Assembly (NCBI RefSeq): GCF_030408735.1
Contig: NZ_CP047204.1
Span: 372,001 to 436,000, forward strand
Length of the DNA stretch: 64,000 bases
Reading direction: 5' to 3'
Source of the DNA: Corynebacterium faecale
GTDB taxonomy: Bacteria > Actinomycetota > Actinomycetes > Mycobacteriales > Mycobacteriaceae
Position 1 is the first letter of the stretch; the number at the start of each line of letters is the position of its first letter. Made by a program: the position numbers and the translations under genes. The notes below the pieces were generated by a model. The model was given only the letters and a program-made list of their open reading frames with translations. It searched no databases and had not been told where the DNA came from. This document shows positions 54,259-63,713 of the stretch, piece after piece.

Positions 54259-55890
54259 ATGTCCAGCACGCCTGCCCAAAAACTAGCCAGTGACGTCATC
54301 GAATCCCTGAGCCCGCACATCACTGACGTGGTGCTCTGCCCGGGTTCACGGAACTCGCCGTTGTCCCTCGAGGTGCTCTCGCGCGATGATCTGCGTGTGC
54401 ATGTGCGTATCGACGAGCGCAGCGCCGCGTTCCTCGCCCTGGGGTTGGCGCGCATCCAGCGCCGCCCGGTGCCGGTGATCATGACCTCAGGCACCGCCGT
54501 GTCCAACTGCCTCCCGGCGGTCACGGAGGCGGCCCACGCGCATATCCCCCTGATCGTGGTCTCCGCTGACCGCCCTGCACAGCTGGTGGGCACCGGTTCC
54601 AGCCAGACGATCACCCAGACTGACATCTTCGGTGCCCTGGCACCGACCGTTTCGGTCGCCACCACCGCTGATGTTGAGCGCATCGCTGAGGCGCTGGCGG
54701 GTGGAACGTCGCAAAGCCCACGTCATATCAACGTGGCGCTGGATATGCCGCTGGTGAGCCCTGAGCTGCCGGAGCGCCACGGAGAGCGCCGCCCTCCGGT
54801 GTGGGAGCAGCGTTGGTTGGATCATGGTGAGGTGTCCGTGGATCTGGCCGAGAACACGTTGGTGATCGCCGGTGATGAGGCCTGGGAGATTGAGGCGCTG
54901 GCCGAGGTGCCCACCATCGCGGAGCCGACCGCGCCCGTGCCGTACCGCCCCGTACATCCGCTGGCGGCCGAGGTGCTGATCAAGGAACAGGTGTCCGCGG
55001 AGGGGTATGTGGTCAACACCCGCCCGGATCACGTGATCGTGGTGGGGCACCCCACCCTGCACCGTGGCGTGCTCAAGCTGATGACCGATCCGGGCATCAA
55101 GCTCACGGTGCTCTCCCGCACCGATGTGATCACCGATCCAGGCCGTCACGCCGACCAGGTGGGCACCCGTGTGAAGGCAACCGGTGCGCAGCAGAAACAG
55201 TGGCTGAAGATCTGCGATGCCGCTTCTGACCTGGCTGCTGAAGGGGTGCGTGAGGTCTTAGGCGATGATGCCCACGGCTTCACCGGTCTGCATGTCGCGG
55301 CCGCTGTTGCTGACACCCTGGGCACCGGTGACACGGTGTTTTGTGCGGCGTCCAACCCCATCCGTGATCTGAGCATCGCGGGGCTTCCGTTCGACGGCGT
55401 GGACGTGTTCTCCCCGCGCGGCACGGCGGGTATCGACGGTTCGGTGGCGCAGGCCGTGGGCACCGCACTGGCCGTGCAGTCCCGGCACCCCGATGAGATC
55501 CGCGCCCCGCGCACCGTGGCCCTGCTCGGCGATCTGGCCTTCCTCCATGATGCCGGCGGGTTGCTCATCGGCCCCGATGAACCCCGGCCGGAGAACCTCA
55601 CCATCGTGGTGTCCAATGACAACGGCGGTGGCATCTTCGAATTGCTGGAGACCGGCGCCCCCGGCCTGAGAACCAGCTTCGAGCGTGCCTTCGGCACCCC
55701 TCATGATGTGGACATCGCCGCGCTGTGTGACGCTTATGGCGTGGACTACCGGCAGGTGGGCAACCTGCCGGATCTGATCACCGCGCTCGTGGACACCACG
55801 GAGGTATCCGGCTTCACCGTCATTGAGGCGTGCACGGCCCGGGACACCCGTCGGGAGCTGCAACGTGCCCTGACCTCAAAGGTCCGCTAG
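54259..55890 (+). CDS. menD: SEPHCHC synthase (thiamine-diphosphate enzyme)
   Basis: 543 residues. Joins isochorismate with 2-oxoglutarate. ThDP family features: the N-terminal [29 protein letters not shown] with the catalytic Glu, and the C-terminal ThDP motif from [13 protein letters not shown] through [12 protein letters not shown]. It is ten bases after menC, so it is probably co-transcribed, though a TAGACT (54246–54251) lies seven bases upstream of its ATG. Confidence 0.95.
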   Translation: MSSTPAQKLASDVIESLSPHITDVVLCPGSRNSPLSLEVLSRDDLRVHVRIDERSAAFLALGLARIQRRPVPVIMTSGTAVSNCLPAVTEAAHAHIPLIVVSADRPAQLVGTGSSQTITQTDIFGALAPTVSVATTADVERIAEALAGGTSQSPRHINVALDMPLVSPELPERHGERRPPVWEQRWLDHGEVSVDLAENTLVIAGDEAWEIEALAEVPTIAEPTAPVPYRPVHPLAAEVLIKEQVSAEGYVVNTRPDHVIVVGHPTLHRGVLKLMTDPGIKLTVLSRTDVITDPGRHADQVGTRVKATGAQQKQWLKICDAASDLAAEGVREVLGDDAHGFTGLHVAAAVADTLGTGDTVFCAASNPIRDLSIAGLPFDGVDVFSPRGTAGIDGSVAQAVGTALAVQSRHPDEIRAPRTVALLGDLAFLHDAGGLLIGPDEPRPENLTIVVSNDNGGGIFELLETGAPGLRTSFERAFGTPHDVDIAALCDAYGVDYRQVGNLPDLITALVDTTEVSGFTVIEACTARDTRRELQRALTSKVR

Positions 55891-56328
55891 GTGGAGTGGG
55901 ACAGGATCCGGCGTCGCGCGTACCAGCTCGTGATCGCCCTGTATATATCGGCTCTTCTGGGATGCAGCGCGATGGTGATCGGACCGTTCCTCAATGACCG
56001 CAGCATCGCCGCAGACCCCGGTCGCGCATTGGCGCAGGTCACCGATGTGGGTAGTTTCCGCACCACCGTGGATTTCCAGGACGAGAACGGCATTTTCCAT
56101 TCGCCCGCGACCGGGTTGCTGTATCCAACGGGCCTGGGGGAGGGGCAGCGCGTATGGGTCAACTACGCCCGCACCTCACCTGACCTGGTGAAGGTTGAAG
56201 GCCGCGAATGGACACTCGCCATCATCCCCGCCTTGAGTGTGGGGGCTGTCGCCACCGTGATCGCCGGACTATTATGGGTTGCGGTCGGCTTCATCGGTGG
56301 AAGAACCAAGACCCGGAATGCTGTTTAA
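55891..56328 (+). CDS. DUF3592-type membrane protein
   Basis: 145 residues; GTG start immediately after the menD stop, so translation is coupled. Two membrane segments (VIALYISALLGCSAMVIGPF and ALSVGAVATVIAGLLWVAVG) around an outer domain with a TTVDFQDENG-type sheet, the pattern of DUF3592. Function unknown; position in a men operon is conserved in related species. Confidence 0.85.
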   Translation: MEWDRIRRRAYQLVIALYISALLGCSAMVIGPFLNDRSIAADPGRALAQVTDVGSFRTTVDFQDENGIFHSPATGLLYPTGLGEGQRVWVNYARTSPDLVKVEGREWTLAIIPALSVGAVATVIAGLLWVAVGFIGGRTKTRNAV

Positions 56329-56429
56329 CACTAAGTTCACCCCGTTTAGCCCAAGAATTAAACAAAGTTCTCGATAAAGCCATGTGGGGTTCATCGACCC
56401 GACGGCCTGATATGGAGATAATGAGACCC

Positions 56430-57659
56430 ATGCGTGTAGCAATCGTTGCAGAGTCATTCCTTCCCAACGTCAACGGAGTCACCAACTCGGTACTCCGGGT
56501 TTTGGAATATCTGGCTGAGAACGGCCATGAAGCTCTGGTCATTGCTCCGGGGGCCAGGGAATTCGAAGAAGAGATCGGCGAGTACCTGGGATTTGAGATC
56601 GTCCGGGTCCCCACCGTCCGCGTCCCACTGATTGACTCCCTGCCCATCGGTATCCCCCTGCCATCTGTCACCACAGTCCTGCGTGACTACAACCCGGACA
56701 TCATCCATCTGGCCTCACCCTTCGTTCTCGGAGGAGCCGCGGCCTTCGCCGCCCGCCAGTTGCGCATCCCCGCCATCGCGATCTACCAGACCGATGTCGC
56801 CGGCTTCTCCCAGCGCTACCACCTGGCACCTCTCGCCGCCGCCAGCTGGGAGTGGATCCGAACCGTCCACAACACCTGCCAGCGCACCCTCGCACCATCC
56901 TCCATGAGCATTGATGAACTCCGTGACCACGGCGTGAATGACATCTTCCACTGGGCACGTGGTGTGGACTCCGAGCGTTTTCACCCATCCAAGCGCTCCA
57001 CCGAACTGCGACGCTCCTGGGATCCCACCGGACAGAAGAAGGTCGTCGGCTTCGTCGGCCGCCTCGCCTCTGAGAAGGGTGTGGAACGCCTGATCAGCCT
57101 GTCTGGTCGGGATGATATCCAGCTGGTCATCGTCGGCGACGGGCCAGAAGCCAAGTACCTGCAGGTGAAGATGCCGGACGCCATCTTCACCGGTGCCCTC
57201 GGTGGGGAGGAACTGGCGCGGACCTACGCATCGCTGGACCTGTTCGTCCACCCCGGTGAATTCGAGACCTTCTGCCAGGCGATCCAGGAGGCGCAGGCCT
57301 CCGGTGTGCCCACCATCGGACCACGGGCCGGCGGCCCGATCGATCTCATCGAGGAAGGCGTCAACGGACTGCTCCTGGACGTGATTGATTTCCGCGAGAC
57401 CCTCCCGGCCGCAGCTGAATGGATTCTGGATAACACCCGCCATGACACCATGCGCCAGGCCGCACGTGAAGGCGTGAAGAACAAGAGTTGGAACGCACTG
57501 TGCGAGCAGCTGTTCCAGCACTACACCGATGTGGTGGAACTATCCCGCCGCATCCCACTGACCTTCTTCGGCCCCAATGCCGAAGTGGCCAGGATGCCAC
57601 AGTGGGTGGCTCGAATGCTGGGGGTCCGCGCCGACTCCAAGATCCGCATTGATGCCTGA
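56430..57659 (+). CDS. mgtA: GDP-mannose-dependent alpha-mannosyltransferase
   Basis: 409 residues from the ATG at 56430. GT-B glycosyltransferase of family GT4: N-terminal RVAIVAESFLPNVNGVTNS, and the C-terminal donor site FVHPGEFETFCQAIQEAQAS with the E-x7-E motif. The orthologue in C. glutamicum (MgtA) mannosylates a glucuronosyl diacylglycerol anchor for lipomannan-like glycolipids. An ATG at 56421 nearer GGAG is also in frame and would add three residues. Confidence 0.9.
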   Translation: MRVAIVAESFLPNVNGVTNSVLRVLEYLAENGHEALVIAPGAREFEEEIGEYLGFEIVRVPTVRVPLIDSLPIGIPLPSVTTVLRDYNPDIIHLASPFVLGGAAAFAARQLRIPAIAIYQTDVAGFSQRYHLAPLAAASWEWIRTVHNTCQRTLAPSSMSIDELRDHGVNDIFHWARGVDSERFHPSKRSTELRRSWDPTGQKKVVGFVGRLASEKGVERLISLSGRDDIQLVIVGDGPEAKYLQVKMPDAIFTGALGGEELARTYASLDLFVHPGEFETFCQAIQEAQASGVPTIGPRAGGPIDLIEEGVNGLLLDVIDFRETLPAAAEWILDNTRHDTMRQAAREGVKNKSWNALCEQLFQHYTDVVELSRRIPLTFFGPNAEVARMPQWVARMLGVRADSKIRIDA

Positions 57660-57704
57660 GACACCCTGGGTGCATGATCCCGGTGGTGGCATACACTGTT
57701 CAAC

Positions 57705-58397
57705 GTGGCTAAGGCATCTCTAGACAAGGATCCGTTCGACGTTGCATCGATGTTCGATGACGTCGGAGACAAATACGACCTCACCAACACGGTGCTGTCC
57801 TTCGGTCAGGACCGCGTGTGGCGCAGACGCACCCGCGAGCGCCTCAACCTCAAGCCGGGGGAGAAGGTCTTAGACCTCGCCGCCGGCACGGCTGTCTCCA
57901 CGGAGGAACTGGCTAAATCCGGTGCCTGGTGCGTGGCCTGTGATTTCTCCCAGGGCATGCTCGCGGCAGGACACGACCGCGATGTTCCCAAAGTGGTCGG
58001 CGACGGCATGCAGCTGCCCTTTGCCGACAACACCTTCGACGCGGTGACCATCTCCTACGGACTGCGCAACATCAATGATTTCCGCGCCGGGCTCCGTGAG
58101 ATGGCGCGGGTGACCAAACCTGGTGGACGGCTCACCGTGGCGGAGTTCTCCACCCCGCTGATCCCCGTGTTCGGCACCCTGTACAAGGAATACCTCATGA
58201 GACTGCTGCCGAATGTGGCACGCGTGGTCTCCTCCAACCCAGAGGCCTATATCTACCTCGCGGAATCCATCCGTGCCTGGCCAGACCAGGAGGAACTGGC
58301 TCAGGAGATCAATGCCAACGGCTGGTCCGACTGCGGGTGGCAGAACCTCACCTTCGGCATCGTGGCCATGCACTCAGCCATCAAACCCTCGGTCTGA
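57705..58397 (+). CDS. menG: Demethylmenaquinone methyltransferase
   Basis: 230 residues. UbiE/MenG family SAM-dependent enzyme: signature [18 protein letters not shown] and SAM motif [16 protein letters not shown]. Performs the last ring methylation giving menaquinone. The GTG start has no ribosome binding site but TACACT (57692–57697) is seven bases upstream, so the mRNA is likely leaderless. Also called ubiE. Confidence 0.95.
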   Translation: MAKASLDKDPFDVASMFDDVGDKYDLTNTVLSFGQDRVWRRRTRERLNLKPGEKVLDLAAGTAVSTEELAKSGAWCVACDFSQGMLAAGHDRDVPKVVGDGMQLPFADNTFDAVTISYGLRNINDFRAGLREMARVTKPGGRLTVAEFSTPLIPVFGTLYKEYLMRLLPNVARVVSSNPEAYIYLAESIRAWPDQEELAQEINANGWSDCGWQNLTFGIVAMHSAIKPSV

Positions 58398-58412
58398 GAG
58401 ACCAGGGGTGTG

Positions 58413-59708
58413 CTAGACGGTGGAGTTCCACAGCGGTGAACCCCGGCGGGCAGCGGTCACGGTACTGCCTGCCAGCCGCCAGCCGCGGGCGAGAATATCC
58501 CTATCCCCATCCGTGATGAGATTGCCCATCAGACGGGCCGCCGCCGGCATGACCGCCTTACGGAGTGGGCCGCGGAACGCCAGGGGACCCATGGCGGGAA
58601 GAAACGCCGGGTAGGTCAACAGGCGTGCTGCGGTACGCGCCAGCATGAAGGCCTCGCCATAATGGGTTTTCAGCACATGGGGCCACACGAGTGTGAGATC
58701 ACGGCGGGGATGGGCCCCGATCAGTTCCACGGCAAGTTCGGCTGTCTCCAGGCCATAATCAATACCTTCGCCGTTGAGCGGGTTGACACACGCGGCGGAA
58801 TCGCCGATGAGCATCCAGTTCGGTCCCGCAACATTGGACACCGCTCCGCCCATCGGCAGCAAAGCGGAGGCGACATCCTCCTCGGGGCCGAGCTGCCACT
58901 CCTCCCGCTGCTGGGAGGCGTAGAAGCTCAACAATTTCTTGGTATTAACCCGGGCGGGGCGCTGGTCGGTGGACAAGGCGCCGCAGCCCAGATTCACGGT
59001 GCCGTCACCCAGTGGGAAGATCCAGCCATAACCTGGCTGGACAGTGCCCTCCTCATCACGTAATTCGAGGTGGGAATGGATCCAGGGCTCATCGGACTGC
59101 GGGGATGCGCAGTAGGACCGGGCGGCAATGCCATAGACCTCATTGCGATGCCAGATACGGCCAAGTTTCTTACCGAAGGTGGAACGCACCCCATCAGCGA
59201 CGATGACATGTCCAGCTTTGACCGTGTGGGTCTGTCCCCGGTGATTCACCTCCACGGCGCTCAGGCGGGAGCCGGTGAATACAGGGGTCTCGGCGGTGGC
59301 ATTCTCCCAGGTGGTCACCTCGGGGTGGGACTGGGCGAACTCGAAGAGGAGATTATCGAAACCCGCGCGGGGCATCGCGGACCCCTGGGTGCCGAAGGGA
59401 GAGTCCGGCCAGGGTGCCTCCACGGAGCCACCAAAGCCGTGTAGCTTCAGTCCGCGGTTGGAATAGTCGGACGTGACCTGCTCGCCCAGACCCAGCTTGT
59501 TGAGCTGGTGGATGGCCCGGGGCGTGAGTCCGTCGCCGCAGGTCTTGTCGCGGGGGAACGTGGCGGCGTCGATAAGCAACGTTGACAACCCCAGGCGGGC
59601 AGCATAGGCCGCCGCCGCCGAGCCTGAGGGGCCGGCACCGATGACCAGAACATCAAAAGCAACGGAACCGGAAGAGGACACACCAGAAGTAACAGACACG
59701 CGATACAT
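58413..59708 (-). CDS. menJ: FAD-dependent menaquinone side-chain reductase (geranylgeranyl reductase family)
   Basis: 431 residues from the ATG at 59708. FAD motif LVIGAGPSGSAAAAYAARLG, then DKTCGDGLTPRAI and GDSAACVNPLNGEGIDYGLE, all signatures of the geranylgeranyl reductase family. In mycobacteria the gene between ubiE and the polyprenyl synthase (Rv0561c, MenJ) saturates one isoprene unit of menaquinone. The same neighbours here support that role. A nearby in-frame GTG at 59699 is an alternative start. Confidence 0.88.
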   Translation of the reverse strand: MYRVSVTSGVSSSGSVAFDVLVIGAGPSGSAAAAYAARLGLSTLLIDAATFPRDKTCGDGLTPRAIHQLNKLGLGEQVTSDYSNRGLKLHGFGGSVEAPWPDSPFGTQGSAMPRAGFDNLLFEFAQSHPEVTTWENATAETPVFTGSRLSAVEVNHRGQTHTVKAGHVIVADGVRSTFGKKLGRIWHRNEVYGIAARSYCASPQSDEPWIHSHLELRDEEGTVQPGYGWIFPLGDGTVNLGCGALSTDQRPARVNTKKLLSFYASQQREEWQLGPEEDVASALLPMGGAVSNVAGPNWMLIGDSAACVNPLNGEGIDYGLETAELAVELIGAHPRRDLTLVWPHVLKTHYGEAFMLARTAARLLTYPAFLPAMGPLAFRGPLRKAVMPAAARLMGNLITDGDRDILARGWRLAGSTVTAARRGSPLWNSTV

Positions 59709-59859
59709 TGTCGCAGGAGGCAACGGGTGAAAGCCACCCCAGGGTGCTTCAGATGCCTGCTGTGGACTACGGTTGAACAAAAAGCTTCAACGTCCATTTC
59801 ATGGTTTCGAACCGCACAAACTGGGGAGAAACCACTCAGATCACCAAAGGTAGCGATGA

Positions 59860-60912
59860 ATGAGTAGCGGCCGAACCGTTCCAACCCGTTCCCACGGGCT
59901 CGGAAAAGAAGGTGCGTCAGGTAACGACGCAACTCAGGTCGAATTTGGTGATCCAGCGCTGACCGCACGGATCAACAATGCGATGCAGCAGGTGGAGAAC
60001 ACCCTACGTGAAGAACTATCCACAGGGGAGGACTTCCTCGTGGACAAAGTCATGCACCTCACCAGGGCTGGCGGTAAGCGTTTTCGTCCCATGTTCGCCC
60101 TCCTGGCCTCAGAGTTCGGTGAGAAACCACTGACCGAGCAGGTGGTGAAGGCAGCTGCGGTGGTCGAGATCACCCACCTGGCCACGCTCTACCATGACGA
60201 TGTGATGGATGAAGCCACCATGCGACGTGGTGTGCCCAGCGCGAATGCCCGCTGGGACAACTCCGTGGCCATCCTCGCCGGCGATATTCTCCTTGCCCAC
60301 GCCTCCCGGTTGATGAGCCAGCTCGGTGTGGAGACCGTTGCGCACTTCGCGGAAACCTTCGGTGAGCTGGTCACCGGCCAGATGCGTGAAACCGTCGGTG
60401 CACGCGGGGGAGACCCCATCGATCACTACATGGAAGTGATCCGCGAGAAGACCGGCGTGCTCATCGCCTCCGCAGGATTCCTGGGTTCACTGCATGCCGA
60501 TGCCACCCCGGAACACGTGGATGCGCTGAAAAAATTCGGTGCAGCGGTGGGCATGATCTTCCAGATTGTGGACGACATCATCGATATCTTCTCCGACACC
60601 GATGAATCCGGAAAGACCCCGGGCACTGATCTGCGCGAAGGTGTGTTCACCCTGCCCGTCCTCTACGCCATGCGTGAAGACACAGAGGTGGGTGCCGAAC
60701 TGCGCAGCGTCCTCACCGGTCCCGTGGAAGACGATCAGACCGTTGACCATGTCCTGACCCTCCTGGCGAAGTCCGGTGGGCGTCAGGCAGCCCTGGCTGA
60801 TGTCCACCACTACATGGATATCGCCAACACCGAACTGGACCGCTTACCCGACAACTCTGTCAAGGACGCCCTGCGTGAACTTGCCGTATTCACCGTCAGG
60901 CGCGTGGGTTAG
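59860..60912 (+). CDS. ispB: Polyprenyl diphosphate synthase
   Basis: 350 residues. Trans-isoprenyl diphosphate synthase with both Asp-rich motifs: DDVMD (Asp113–Asp117) and DDIID (238–242). Makes the long side chain for menaquinone (probably C40–C45), used by MenA. Chain length cannot be fixed by eye. AAAGG is nine bases before the ATG. An N-terminal extension of about 30 residues precedes the fold. Confidence 0.94.
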   Translation: MSSGRTVPTRSHGLGKEGASGNDATQVEFGDPALTARINNAMQQVENTLREELSTGEDFLVDKVMHLTRAGGKRFRPMFALLASEFGEKPLTEQVVKAAAVVEITHLATLYHDDVMDEATMRRGVPSANARWDNSVAILAGDILLAHASRLMSQLGVETVAHFAETFGELVTGQMRETVGARGGDPIDHYMEVIREKTGVLIASAGFLGSLHADATPEHVDALKKFGAAVGMIFQIVDDIIDIFSDTDESGKTPGTDLREGVFTLPVLYAMREDTEVGAELRSVLTGPVEDDQTVDHVLTLLAKSGGRQAALADVHHYMDIANTELDRLPDNSVKDALRELAVFTVRRVG

Positions 60913-61042
60913 TTCCTTTCCGCGTGGTGCGGTGGGGCGGTCGAACCTGCTCCATCGATCCCTCTTTTTCACCTGCTTGACCAGCTGATTTGTATAAACG
61001 ATGGTGTGTCATAGTAGAGTATGTAGCGCACCAAGCGGTGCA

Positions 61043-61127
61043 TGCCAGATTGCCCGAGCGGCCAATGGGAGCGGACTGTAAATCCGTCGGCTTGCGCCTA
61101 CGTAGGTTCGAATCCTACATCTGGCAC
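61043..61127 (+). tRNA. tRNA-Tyr (GTA)
   Basis: 85 bases. Acceptor TGCCAGA pairs with TCTGGCA; anticodon loop ACTGTAAAT gives GTA; a long variable arm, as expected for tRNA-Tyr; T arm TAGGTTCGAATCCTA. CCA is not encoded. Confidence 0.95.
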
Positions 61128-61131
61128 AAAT

Positions 61132-61167
61132 AACACCCACCGAATTAATTTTCGGTGGGTGTTTTTG
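61132..61167 (+). terminator. Terminator after tRNA-Tyr
   Basis: AACACCCACCGAA mirrored by TTCGGTGGGTGTT with a short AT loop, then TTTTT. Confidence 0.92.
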
Positions 61168-61231
61168 TGTTCCCGGAAGCCTGACGGACTCAGGGGTGGG
61201 TTCGGCGGTTACGGGGCGTGGGCGGAGGGAA

Positions 61232-61300
61232 CGTACATAACGTCACAAGATTTCCGTGAATAGGGGCCGTTTCTTCCAAAATCTTGTGACGTTATGTACG
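61232..61300. repeat. 22-bp inverted repeat, copy 2 of a dispersed palindrome
   Basis: Arms 61232–61253 and 61279–61300 are perfect complements of 22 bp with a 25-base loop. The block CATAACGTCACAAGA and the following GTGAA-x-AGGGG region match the repeat at 44317–44385, indicating a repeat family. Confidence 0.88.
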
Positions 61301-61729
61301 GCAGGGGCCGTTTGAGGCCCTCATGGAAGGTTCATGGGCGATTTGCAGGGACCTTGCGGGGCACGCGCATGCGTATCTGTGGGGAACCCGTGGGCATCTG
61401 AGGTCGGCTCAGGGAGGGGGCTGTGATCCCCGGTGGTTCTTTCCCCGGGCGCGCATGAACCGGGTGTGGACTTGCTCCGGGGTAGGCCGATCAAGGAGCC
61501 CGTGCCCGAACCCACTGCCGAGAACAGCGGTGGGGAGGGGAAGATGGGCCGTTTCGGGGTCCTTGGCGAGTGCGCACGCAACATGGCACGTTAACGAGTG
61601 TTTAAAGGCCACTAAAAAGGGCTGTTAAGCTGCGGATTTGTGTTGTGAAGGCACTTCGGGTTAATCTTCTTAAGGCTTCAACGGAGCGGGGCAAACAATA
61701 AAGCCCCATAAGTTCCCAGTGAAGCCGAT
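61301..61729. other. Gene-free stretch between tRNA-Tyr and tRNA-Thr
   Basis: 429 bases. Open frames here have no ribosome binding sites or family features and run against composition. The last 150 bases turn AT-richer and should include the tRNA-Thr promoter. I see no terminator or clear RNA. Confidence 0.5.
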
Positions 61730-61802
61730 GCCCCCTTAGCTCAGTCGGTAGAGTGTCTCCATGGTAAGGAGAAGGTCAACAGTTCGATTCTGTTAGGGGG
61801 CT
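61730..61802 (+). tRNA. tRNA-Thr (GGT)
   Basis: 73 bases. Acceptor GCCCCCT / AGGGGGC; D arm GCTCAGTCGGTAGAG; anticodon stem TCTCC / GGAGA around ATGGTAA, giving GGT; T arm ACAGTTCGATTCTGT. Confidence 0.96.
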
Positions 61803-61857
61803 CAATTGTTTTTCTCCTGCGGCACCCAACCGGTTCATCGTGGGGATGAACAATAAT

Positions 61858-61929
61858 GGCGGTGTAGCTCAGTGGTAGAGCAAGCGACTCATAATCGCTG
61901 TGTCGCGGGTTCAATTCCCGCCATCGCTA
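61858..61929 (+). tRNA. tRNA-Met (CAT), elongator
   Basis: 72 bases. Acceptor GGCGGTG pairs with CATCGCT using G-U pairs at two positions; anticodon stem AGCGA / TCGCT around CTCATAA gives CAT. It lacks the three G-C pairs in the anticodon stem and the unpaired first position of initiator tRNAs, so it is the elongator. Confidence 0.93.
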
Positions 61930-62098
61930 CCGCGAAAAACCCGTCAAGGGTGCAGCGCCGAAAATAGGTTTCATGAATATGAATCTGGTTCGGTGCTTTT
62001 CGCAACAACCCGGATAGCTTGAGGGTCTGAGATCGCGTTTGATGCGTAATCGTAGGATTCTGGTAGTGTTATCCGTGCTGCAGAACACTGTAGCGCAT

Positions 62099-62171
62099 AG
62101 GGGCGTAGCTCAATTGGCAGAGCAACGGTCTCCAAAACCGTAGGTTGCAGGTTCAAGTCCTGTCGCCCCTG
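62099..62171 (+). tRNA. tRNA-Trp (CCA)
   Basis: 73 bases. Acceptor AGGGGCG / CGCCCCT; anticodon stem ACGGT / ACCGT around CTCCAAA gives CCA; T arm GCAGGTTCAAGTCCTGT. It lies 25 bases before secE, a common actinobacterial arrangement, and may share its transcript. Confidence 0.96.
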
Positions 62172-62196
62172 CAAGATTTTCAACCCGAGGAGTGCT

Positions 62197-62523
62197 TTGA
62201 GCGACGATCAGAACTCTGGCGTAGGCGGGACCTCCCGCCCCACTGGTAAGCGTCAGTTGTCCGGTGTCTCCACTTCCTCATATGAGGCCAAGAAGGCTAC
62301 AGTAGCTGCACCAACCCCAACCACCGAGAAAAAAGTCGGCGGCAGCGTGGTTAGCTTCCTTCCAGAGGTCTACTCTGAGATTCGCAAGGTCATCTGGCCT
62401 ACCGCACGTCAGATGGTCATCTACACCATTGTGGTGCTGATCTTCTTGGTTATCCTCACCGCCCTCGTATCAGGTGTGGATTTCATCGCAGGCCTCGGAG
62501 TTGAGAAGATTCTTACTCCATAG
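62197..62523 (+). CDS. secE: Preprotein translocase subunit SecE
   Basis: 108 residues from a TTG, with GAGGAG upstream. The conserved amphipathic helix and membrane anchor are at the C-terminus: VVSFLPEVYSEIRKVIWPT, then a single hydrophobic segment. The N-terminal 45 residues are polar, as in other actinobacteria. Clamps the SecY channel. A terminator separates it from nusG. Confidence 0.95.
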   Translation: MSDDQNSGVGGTSRPTGKRQLSGVSTSSYEAKKATVAAPTPTTEKKVGGSVVSFLPEVYSEIRKVIWPTARQMVIYTIVVLIFLVILTALVSGVDFIAGLGVEKILTP

Positions 62524-62547
62524 GTAGGATGAACACATAAGCTTTAA

Positions 62548-62588
62548 CATCCCGCTGGATCCGCAAGGAACCGGCGGGATGATTTTTT
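62548..62588 (+). terminator. Terminator after secE
   Basis: CATCCCGC at 62548 pairs with GCGGGATG ending at 62581, then ATTTTTT. It suggests partial or full separation of secE and nusG transcription. Confidence 0.8.
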
Positions 62589-62745
62589 GTCACACCCTCC
62601 CGCCTACATGGGCCGATGGATGTCAACGGTGGATTCGGGAAGTAGCATGGATCCCAGAAGCGTTAGTCAACGCAGACATCCACGGTGACATGACCGGCAG
62701 TGGGGTCGGGATGACCAGAACAGACAGGTTTGGAGAACACGCAAG

Positions 62746-63603
62746 ATGAGCGAAGAGAACAACAACGGGTTCGCCGTTGAAGATGCCTTTGAAGAGACCA
62801 CCGAAGGGGCCGTTGAAGAGCAGGCCGTACAGGCCGCGGACCTTGAGATCGGTGAGAGCTTCGAAGAGGCACCGGCTGAAAATGATGAGTCCAACGCCGG
62901 TGACCTCGCGCAGGCTGCTGCCGCACTGGGTGACACCGGTGAGGTAGACGCCGATGCGGAGTACAAGACCCGCCTGCGTCAGTTCACCCGCGATCTGAAG
63001 AAGCAGCCAGGATCCTGGTACATCATCCAGTGTTACTCCGGTTATGAGAACAAGGTGAAGGCAAACCTGGACATGCGTGCCCAGACCCTGGAGGTGGAGG
63101 AGGACATCTACGAGGTTGTCGTCCCCATCGAACAGGTCACCGAGATCCGTGATGGCAAGCGCAAGCTGGTCAAGCGCAAGCTCCTCCCGGGATATGTTCT
63201 GGTCCGCATGGAGATGAATGACCGCGTCTGGTCTGTTGTCCGTGACACCCCCGGTGTGACCAGCTTCGTGGGCAATGAGGGCAATGCCACGGCCGTGAAG
63301 CACCGCGATGTGGCGAAGTTCCTCATGCCTCAAGAATCCGCTGTCACTGCCGGCGAAGCAGCGCCCACCACCGCCGAGGGTGAGCAGCTCGTGGCCATGC
63401 CGACTGATTCCTCCGCACAGCAGGTATCCGTTGACTTCCAGGTCGGCGAGGCTGTCACCATTCTCACCGGTGCATTCGCGTCTGTCTCTGCGACGATCTC
63501 CTCCATTGATGTTGAGAACCAGAAGCTCGAAGCCCTGGTGTCCATCTTCGGTCGTGAGACCCCGGTTGATCTCAAGTTCGATCAGGTTGAGAAGGTCAGC
63601 TAG
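62746..63603 (+). CDS. nusG: Transcription termination/antitermination factor NusG
   Basis: 285 residues. An acidic N-terminal extension of about 80 residues, typical of actinobacteria, precedes the NGN domain, which begins [20 protein letters not shown]; the C-terminal KOW domain reads [20 protein letters not shown]. Binds RNA polymerase and links it to Rho or the ribosome. A strong terminator follows. Confidence 0.96.
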   Translation: MSEENNNGFAVEDAFEETTEGAVEEQAVQAADLEIGESFEEAPAENDESNAGDLAQAAAALGDTGEVDADAEYKTRLRQFTRDLKKQPGSWYIIQCYSGYENKVKANLDMRAQTLEVEEDIYEVVVPIEQVTEIRDGKRKLVKRKLLPGYVLVRMEMNDRVWSVVRDTPGVTSFVGNEGNATAVKHRDVAKFLMPQESAVTAGEAAPTTAEGEQLVAMPTDSSAQQVSVDFQVGEAVTILTGAFASVSATISSIDVENQKLEALVSIFGRETPVDLKFDQVEKVS

Positions 63604-63623
63604 TCCGAACATAAAGACAAACA

Positions 63624-63676
63624 TCAACCCCCATGGGGATCCGACAGGTTGTGTCGGAGTTCTCCATGGGGGTTGA
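63624..63676. terminator. Terminator after nusG
   Basis: TCAACCCCCATGG (63624–63636) mirrored by CCATGGGGGTTGA (63664–63676), with an inner CCGACA/TGTCGG stem. It lies between nusG and a convergent gene, so may serve both. Confidence 0.85.
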
Positions 63677-63713
63677 AGTCTGTTCTGGTCCTGCTTGTGC
63701 GTCGATAAGCGCT

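Noticed and set aside
61323..61628. Open frames between tRNA-Tyr and tRNA-Thr on both strands
   Set aside because: Low-complexity Arg/Gly/Pro-rich products typical of GC-rich non-coding DNA, with no start signals.
61858..61929. Initiator tRNA-Met
   Set aside because: The first acceptor pair is formed and the anticodon stem lacks the three G-C pairs of initiators.
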